Part shown: piece by piece, positions 1-4,072 of the stretch
How positions within the stretch are numbered: the stretch's first letter is position 1
How the letters are laid out: each line of letters starts with the position of its first letter
Assembly: GCA_046048055.1 (NCBI GenBank)
Contig: JBJOGW010000088.1
Span: 1 to 7,260, forward strand
Reading direction: 5' to 3'
Source: SYAC01 sp046048055
GTDB lineage: Bacteria; Planctomycetota; Phycisphaerae; Phycisphaerales; SM1A02
Length of the DNA stretch: 7,260 nucleotides
Position numbers and translations under genes: made by a program
The notes under the pieces: model-generated
The model's database searches: none
The model's input: the letters and a program-made list of their open reading frames with translations, nothing else
Told to the model about the DNA's origin: nothing

Positions 1-370
1 GCCGCTCCCACACGCCCACGTTCCGCATGGCCCTCTCGATGGCCGCAGGATCATGCGGCAGCCGCAGCCGACCGAGCGCCACCACCTCCTCCACCAGCAG
101 ACCGGGTGGTGCGGCAGGCCGTTGCGGCACGAAGGCCATGCGGCATGCCCTCTCGGCCTCGGACTGTGTCGTGACGATCATGTCCACCAACCGCACCGAG
201 CCGGATCGTGGACGCAGCAATCCCATGGCCAGGCGGAGCAGCGTGGTCTTGCCGCAGCCGTTGGGACCAAGCACCGCGGTGACACCGCCTGCAGGTGCAC
301 AGGCCTCGATGGGACCGAGCGTGAACGCACCCACTTGCACGGACACCTGCTCGAATCGGAGCCCGCTCAT
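1..370 (-). CDS. ABC importer ATP-binding protein, cobalamin/Fe-siderophore class (partial)
   Basis: This is the N-terminal 123 residues of the ATPase that powers the importer encoded upstream; the C-terminus lies beyond the window start. A typical full length for the family is about 250 residues. Walker A is GPNGCGKT at residues 35-42, with Lys41 and Thr42 as the nucleotide-binding residues. The Q-loop is FVPQ, with Gln83. The stretch VVALGRLRLPH (97-106) matches the LGR-x-P-H region that follows the Q-loop in FecE/FhuC/BtuD-type ATPases. The LSGGE signature and Walker B would lie outside the window. The ATG at 370-368 overlaps the permease stop in an ATGA, which supports this start and points to translational coupling. 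By family knowledge it works as a cytoplasmic dimer under two permease subunits. The substrate is inferred only from the neighbouring binding protein. The family call is firm, the substrate is not. Confidence 0.93.
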   Translation of the reverse strand, partial: MSGLRFEQVSVQVGAFTLGPIEACAPAGGVTAVLGPNGCGKTTLLRLAMGLLRPRSGSVRLVDMIVTTQSEAERACRMAFVPQRPAAPPGLLVEEVVALGRLRLPHDPAAIERAMRNVGVWER

Positions 371-1356
371 GACCAGGCCCGTCCGGCGCTTCGACGCAGC
401 AGCAGCAGAAAGGCCGGTCCGCCGGCCAGCGCGCAGACCAGGCCCACCGGCAGTCGACCGCCTTGCACCGGCACCAGCATGCGGGCTGCATCCGCCGCCA
501 GGAGCAACGCCGCACCCGACAGGGCCGAGCCCGGCACAGATCGCGCATGCGAGGCTCCCAGCAGCGCGCGGGCCGCATGCGGACCCACCAAGCCCACGAA
601 CGCCAACGGACCGCAGAGCGCCGTGGCCGAGGCCGCCAGCAGGCTGGATCCAGCCACCGTGGCCACACGGGTCATGCCCAGCGACACGCCGACCGAACGC
701 GCCTCGTCGTCGCCGAGCTGCAGGGCGTCGAGCCATCGCGACCATGTGATGCCAATGCCCAGCACCAGGCCCAGTGCCGCACCGAGCCCACCGAGCAGGA
801 ACGGCTCCGGTGCCTCGGGCACACGGCCCAGCGACCACGCCAGCACGCCGTCCCGCTCACCCGGCGGAAGCAGCCATTCGCACAGCGACGCCAGACTGCC
901 CGCGATGGCCGCCACCACCACACCCGCCAACACCAGCTGCGTGGGATCAAGGCCGCGGTCGCGTGATCGCGCGAGCGCCGTGGTGAGCATGAGCGCCGCA
1001 AGAGCCCCAAGCGTGCCCGCGACGAGCTGGCTTGCCATGCTCGCGGAGACTCCAGCCCTCCAAGCCAGCAAGGCCAGCAGCGCCATCGCGGCCTGGGCCC
1101 CGCCGCTCAGGCCCAGGATGAACGGACTGGCAAGGGGATTGCGCAGCATGCCCTGCAGGAGCGTGCCCGAAACGCCCAGCGCCGCCCCAGCCAGCGCGGC
1201 CGAGGCGGCGGCCTGCAGGCGCCACCACGCGGCCGCCTCGCTCCAGCCCAGCACCAGCGAGCCATCCAGGCCCCGCCAGCACAGCAACCGGCAGGCCATG
1301 GCGGCTCCCAACGTGGCGAGCAGCATGGCCCAGCCAATCGGCCATCGGCCCGTCAT
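367..1356 (-). CDS. FecCD-family ABC transporter permease
   Basis: A 329-residue polytopic inner-membrane permease, the normal size for the FecCD/BtuC family, with about ten hydrophobic segments expected. Family motifs appear in order. QGMLRNPLASPFILGLSGGA spans 68-87 (the RNPLA-P-ILG-GA block). WSLGRVPE follows at about 174-181. LQLGDDEARSVGVSLG (212-227) is the cytoplasmic coupling region that contacts the ATPase. FVGLVGPHAAR (253-263) and RLPVGLVCALAGGP (301-314) are the C-terminal signatures, followed by a final hydrophobic helix and Arg-Arg. The reading frame stays open further upstream inside the binding-protein gene. I chose the ATG at 1356 because it gives the normal family length and overlaps the upstream stop as ATGA. 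The stop in turn overlaps the ATPase start as ATGA. The protein imports a chelated metal compound, either corrinoid, haem or siderophore. BtuC-like function is favoured only because of the binding protein. Confidence 0.95.
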   Translation of the reverse strand: MTGRWPIGWAMLLATLGAAMACRLLCWRGLDGSLVLGWSEAAAWWRLQAAASAALAGAALGVSGTLLQGMLRNPLASPFILGLSGGAQAAMALLALLAWRAGVSASMASQLVAGTLGALAALMLTTALARSRDRGLDPTQLVLAGVVVAAIAGSLASLCEWLLPPGERDGVLAWSLGRVPEAPEPFLLGGLGAALGLVLGIGITWSRWLDALQLGDDEARSVGVSLGMTRVATVAGSSLLAASATALCGPLAFVGLVGPHAARALLGASHARSVPGSALSGAALLLAADAARMLVPVQGGRLPVGLVCALAGGPAFLLLLRRSAGRAWS

Positions 1357-2162
1357 GGGGATCCCGTGATGCGTGCGCGCCACGCCAGCACGGCCTCCAG
1401 CAACTCGGGTCCAGGCCGAAGCAATCTCGGGTCCTCGTTGCGTTCCACGGGCATGCCGTGCCGCTCGAGTGACGCCATCCATTCCGGCGACGCGGCCCCC
1501 AGCACCAGCACGCGATCGGGCTGGCACGCCAACACGTCCTCCAGCTGCATCGCGGGCCAACCCGGGGACACCGGACACACGCTTCCCCCCCAGGCGGACC
1601 AGACCTGCCCCAGATACGCGTCGGCGCCGCACGCCCTCGGTGACGCACCAGGCAGCAGCAGCACGCCTCGTCCCCGCTGGCTCAGTTCCGGAACGGTCGC
1701 CAGCGCGCCGGTCCACGATGCGTTCCAGCCCTCAAGGTGCGGACGCTCCAGGAGCGCCTCGCCGACGGCCACGGGCAGTGCCCGCACATCCTCGAGCGTC
1801 TCGCACGGGATCTGCATCACGCGCCAACCGCGGTCGCGCGCCGCTCGCTCCAGTCCCGGCGGCAGGCCAAGACTGGTTCGCTGCACCAGGATCACGCCGG
1901 GATCGATGCGGTCCAACCGCTCCAGATCGACCTCGGTGAGCGAGCCGACCACGGGCACTTCGGGCAGACCCTCGCACCACGGCGTGCGCCCGGCGATCCG
2001 ATCACGCCACCCAAAGCGAACCATGGTGGCGGTCAACGCCGGCGACAGCGACACCGCGCGATTCGATCGACCTGAGGGAACAGCGGACGGTGGATCCGCG
2101 GCGTTGCATCCAGGCATGCATACGGCGAGCAACGCCGCGATGACCCATCGCATGCGCCGCAT
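1353..2162 (-). CDS. ABC importer substrate-binding lipoprotein, BtuF/FhuD-like
   Basis: A 269-residue exported binding protein, close to the length of BtuF-type proteins. The N-terminus has basic residues, a hydrophobic stretch and a lipobox-like MPGC with Cys19 as the presumed lipidated residue. Met at -3 and Pro at -2 make it a non-ideal lipobox. The mature part begins with RAVSLSPALTATMVRFG (35-51), matching the V-x-LSP-x-x-TE opening of the type III periplasmic-binding fold, although the usual Glu is Ala here. Next come VPVVGSLTEVDLERL (69-83) and IDPGVILVQ, as in BtuF-like proteins. Glu81 and Glu208 fall where BtuF has the two glutamates that dock on permease arginines; that correspondence is inferred from spacing. 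TPWCEGLPE (60-68) sits at the CDYP-type position of corrinoid-binding relatives. This is the first gene of the operon. A start three codons later (MRWV) is equally possible. Family call is strong; cobalamin as substrate is perhaps 60 per cent likely. Confidence 0.9.
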   Translation of the reverse strand: MRRMRWVIAALLAVCMPGCNAADPPSAVPSGRSNRAVSLSPALTATMVRFGWRDRIAGRTPWCEGLPEVPVVGSLTEVDLERLDRIDPGVILVQRTSLGLPPGLERAARDRGWRVMQIPCETLEDVRALPVAVGEALLERPHLEGWNASWTGALATVPELSQRGRGVLLLPGASPRACGADAYLGQVWSAWGGSVCPVSPGWPAMQLEDVLACQPDRVLVLGAASPEWMASLERHGMPVERNEDPRLLRPGPELLEAVLAWRARITGSP

Positions 2163-2201
2163 GCTAGGGGCTGATCGCGACCTCGTTACACTTGGCTGTC
2201 C
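2163..2201. promoter_or_regulatory. 39-base divergent intergenic region
   Basis: This is the only DNA between the start of the importer operon (minus strand) and the start of the plus-strand membrane protein, so promoters for both must lie here or inside the coding regions. Neither start has a recognisable Shine-Dalgarno sequence. The best plus-strand -10-like hexamer is TACACT at 2187-2192 (four of six matches), which would place transcription start at about 2199-2201 and make that mRNA nearly leaderless. It has no good -35 partner. The minus-strand TGTAAC (2190-2185) also matches four of six, again without a -35. The space is too small for a cobalamin riboswitch. Promoter assignments are weak. 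Confidence 0.3.
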
Positions 2202-2825
2202 ATGAGCGTCCTCGCCACGGTGCGACGGCTATTCACCGGCACCGCCCGCGCCGCGGATGGAGCTGCCGCGGCCCCCGCCCCGGATCCAGCCGCCGTGGCC
2301 CGTGCCCTGCTCACGCTGGCCGAGCATGCCCGGCAGGATGACCAGGACCGGCGTGCCATCGTCTCGTTGCTGCAGCGGCTCCCGGAAAGCCTGCAGTCGC
2401 TGCCGGACCTGACGCGGCAGCAGGCCCGCATGGGCGAGGCGATTGCCGCAGCGCTGGTGGAGCAGCGCATCCGGGACCAGAGCATCGAGGAGATCCTGCG
2501 GCGCATCGCCGAGGGTGTTGGCCGGCAAACGGACACCTTCGGGCTGGTGCAGCAGCAGTTGGACCTGAACCATGAGGCCGCCGCCCGGGTGGCCGATGGC
2601 GTGACCAGCCTGAGCCAGGGCATCGGTGAACTGGCCACCGGACAGCGCCGCAACGCGGACGCGCTGCAGTCGATGCTGGACCAGACCCGGCAGCGGGACG
2701 CCGACTCGGAGCGGATCCAGGGTCGGCTTCACCTGTGGCTGGTCTTCTGCACCGCGCTGTCCGCGGGCGCGCTGGTTGCGTGCCTGCTGCTGGCCTGGGC
2801 GTTGCTCAGCCGATCGGCTGCCTGA
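2202..2825 (+). CDS. Hypothetical helical protein with one C-terminal membrane segment
   Basis: I do not recognise this 207-residue protein. Residues 1-20 are basic and slightly amphipathic. Residues 20-30 are Ala/Pro-rich. Residues 31-172 are strongly polar and helix-rich, full of Gln, Arg, Asp, Glu and Ala, with likely coiled-coil stretches (for example 75-125 and 135-172). Residues about 178-202 form one long hydrophobic helix ending in LLSRSAA at the C-terminus. The expected topology is tail-anchored, with a cytoplasmic helical domain on the inner membrane; it has no signal peptide and no catalytic motif. The layout recalls membrane-linked coiled-coil scaffold or methyl-accepting-like helical regions, but no chemoreceptor hairpin motif is visible. 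The ATG at 2202 is preceded by an in-frame TGA at 2172, which bounds the start. Codon use is GC-rich and the ORF is long and well framed, so the gene is probably real. It is divergent from the importer operon and 28 bases ahead of tRNA-Ser. Confidence 0.8.
   Translation: MSVLATVRRLFTGTARAADGAAAAPAPDPAAVARALLTLAEHARQDDQDRRAIVSLLQRLPESLQSLPDLTRQQARMGEAIAAALVEQRIRDQSIEEILRRIAEGVGRQTDTFGLVQQQLDLNHEAAARVADGVTSLSQGIGELATGQRRNADALQSMLDQTRQRDADSERIQGRLHLWLVFCTALSAGALVACLLLAWALLSRSAA
2807..2820. repeat. 14-base perfect palindrome at the 3' end of the helical-protein gene
   Basis: CAGCCGATCGGCTG is a perfect palindrome that ends three bases before the TGA stop of the membrane protein. As RNA it could form a 5-bp stem with a GATC loop. 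A second weak stem, CTGCC (2818-2822) with GGCAG (2833-2837), overlaps it and encloses the stop codon. No T-run follows, so it is not a convincing intrinsic terminator. Its two halves match the tRNA-Ser anticodon-arm sequence about 70 bases downstream, at 2879-2885 and 2893-2898. It may be chance at this GC content. Confidence 0.5.
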
Positions 2826-2853
2826 TCCGTCGGGCAGTAGCATCCCGTGCACC

Positions 2854-2940
2854 GGTGGGGTGGCAGAGCGGTTGAACGCAGCCGACTTGAAATCGGCTAG
2901 GCCCGAGAGGGCCTCAGGGGTTCGAATCCCCTCCCCACCT
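2854..2940 (+). tRNA. tRNA-Ser(UGA)
   Basis: A complete 87-base class II tRNA that reads UCA and other UCN serine codons. The acceptor stem is GGTGGGG (2854-2860) paired with CCCCACC (2933-2939), seven perfect pairs. T8 G9 are followed by a D arm, GCA / GAGCGGTTGAA / CGC, with G10-C25 and C11-G24 paired and an A12-C23 mismatch. The anticodon stem GCCGA (2881-2885) pairs with TCGGC (2893-2897) around the loop CTTGAAA, anticodon TGA at 2888-2890. The long variable arm AGGCCC-GAGA-GGGCCT (2899-2914) is a 6-bp hairpin with a GNRA-type loop, the hallmark of tRNA-Ser. The T arm is AGGGG / TTCGAAT / CCCCT (2916-2932). The discriminator base is T at 2940, where bacterial tRNA-Ser usually has G. CCA is not encoded and must be added by the nucleotidyltransferase. 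It lies 28 bases after the helical-protein gene and may be co-transcribed with it. Confidence 0.97.
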
Positions 2941-2941
2941 T

Positions 2942-4072
2942 TCAGGGCTTCGGCGGGTCGGATGCCTTCGCCGCGTCCGACAGAGGACTCTCTCCGCGAT
3001 AGATGCGATCGCCCGCTCCGCGTCGGCACACCTGTTCCACGAAGGCTTCGTAGGCCTGCTGCAGTCCGGGCAGGTCGGCGGTGAAGTACTCGAGCAGGAT
3101 CGCGCTTCCGAGCCGGTTCTGCAGCGCACGACGGCGCAACGCGGGATCCTGGATGCGCTGGCTGGCGGACAGCCGCGTCGCGAGCGAGCCGGCGGCCGCA
3201 TCCGCCAGGACCTGACGCAGCGCGGCGGCATGACGTCCGCCTTCGCCCTCGTTCAGGAAGTGGATCAGCGCCCAGCACTGGGCGTAGTAGGTGAGCAGGT
3301 CGTCCTTGCTCCGCTCCAGACAGATCTGCGGCGAGGTCTCCAGCAGTTCGGACAGCGGCATCAGACGCCCGGCACGGCTCGCGTTGCGAAGCTCGTTCCA
3401 TCGCTCGAAGTTGCGCCACGGGCGGAAGGCGGTGGGCACGCCGGTGCGCGTGAGCCGGGTGCCTTCCATCCAGCAGGCCAGTCCTTCCTCCATCCAGGTG
3501 GGGAGCGGCTGGCGAAGGCTTCGCTGGCTGAACTGATGCCAGCCCTCATGGGCGGCGATGGTGAGCGTGTCCACCCGCCCGATGTCGAACAGGATGCTGG
3601 TGCCATCGGTGGTGAAGCCGCCTCGACCAAGTCCCAGATACAGGTCGGCCTCACGGCCGAGCGTGCGCCGCGTCCATGCTTCCCAGGCGTTGCGGGTGGC
3701 GAAGATGAACAGGTCCAGCGGCTCGTCGGGCCGCGGCAGCGGGCCAAGCTGCGTGGCATACGCCGTGAAGCACGCCTCCATGTATCGAGGCATCCACGAC
3801 TGGAACACCGGGTCCTTGAGGGCCAGGTGCAGGTTGTAGTGCTCGGTCCGCACGCGCTCGCCCGGACCGCCGCCGTCGTTCCATGCGGTGACCGACCGGA
3901 TCACCGGGTCGGGATCGACCGGCGCGTCGGGCGTGCCGGCCACAGCCGCGGGCCGGGCATCGGTGGACCCCGAGTCGACCGTGCCCTCGCGCCGCGCACG
4001 ACCACTCGAGGCACAGGCATGCAGCACGGCCACGGCCATCACGGAAAGGACCAGTCGTGGCACGCGGTGCAT
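2942..4072 (-). CDS. Secreted lipoprotein with HExxH zinc-metallopeptidase domain (DUF1570/peptidase-MA-like)
   Basis: A 376-residue exported protein. The N-terminus has Arg residues, a hydrophobic core and the lipobox LHAC with Cys20 as the lipid site, followed by a disordered Ser/Ala/Pro/Asp-rich linker to about residue 58. The catalytic region reads TIAAHEGWHQF (171-181), with HEGWH at 175-179 as the HExxH zinc site: His175 and His179 as ligands, Glu176 as catalytic base. About 16 residues later WMEEGLACWMEG (193-204) supplies a likely third ligand, Glu196, giving a gluzincin arrangement. RTEHYNLHL (75-83) and YYAQCWALIHFL (262-273) match the flanking strand and helix seen in DUF1570/peptidase-MA-like proteins, which are frequent in planctomycetes. 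All key residues are intact, so proteolysis outside the cytoplasm is likely; the substrate is unknown. The ATG at 4072 shares one base with the valS stop (TGATG). The frame is open further upstream inside valS, but only this start gives the lipoprotein signal. The stop is one base from the convergent tRNA-Ser. Confidence 0.88.
   Translation of the reverse strand: MHRVPRLVLSVMAVAVLHACASSGRARREGTVDSGSTDARPAAVAGTPDAPVDPDPVIRSVTAWNDGGGPGERVRTEHYNLHLALKDPVFQSWMPRYMEACFTAYATQLGPLPRPDEPLDLFIFATRNAWEAWTRRTLGREADLYLGLGRGGFTTDGTSILFDIGRVDTLTIAAHEGWHQFSQRSLRQPLPTWMEEGLACWMEGTRLTRTGVPTAFRPWRNFERWNELRNASRAGRLMPLSELLETSPQICLERSKDDLLTYYAQCWALIHFLNEGEGGRHAAALRQVLADAAAGSLATRLSASQRIQDPALRRRALQNRLGSAILLEYFTADLPGLQQAYEAFVEQVCRRGAGDRIYRGESPLSDAAKASDPPKP

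Noticed and set aside
53..1369. Long plus-strand open frames opposite the importer genes, up to 438 codons
   Set aside because: Their translations are rich in Arg, Pro, Ser and His with no motif, while the minus strand encodes a clear permease and ATPase. They are antisense shadows caused by high GC.
1357..1716. Extended permease start 120 codons upstream
   Set aside because: It overlaps the binding-protein gene and gives an overlong, low-complexity N-terminus. The ATG at 1356 gives the family length and an ATGA overlap.
2807..2837. Intrinsic terminator after the helical-protein gene
   Set aside because: Short stems are possible but no T-run follows, and the tRNA begins 16 bases later.
2899..2914. 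AGGCCCGAGAGGGCCT hairpin as a terminator for the minus-strand gene
   Set aside because: It is the long variable arm of tRNA-Ser and has no T-run on either strand.
2229..3419. 396-codon minus-strand open frame across the helical protein, the tRNA and the lipoprotein gene
   Set aside because: It runs through the tRNA gene on the opposite strand and through the lipoprotein gene in another frame; the protein has no recognisable domain.
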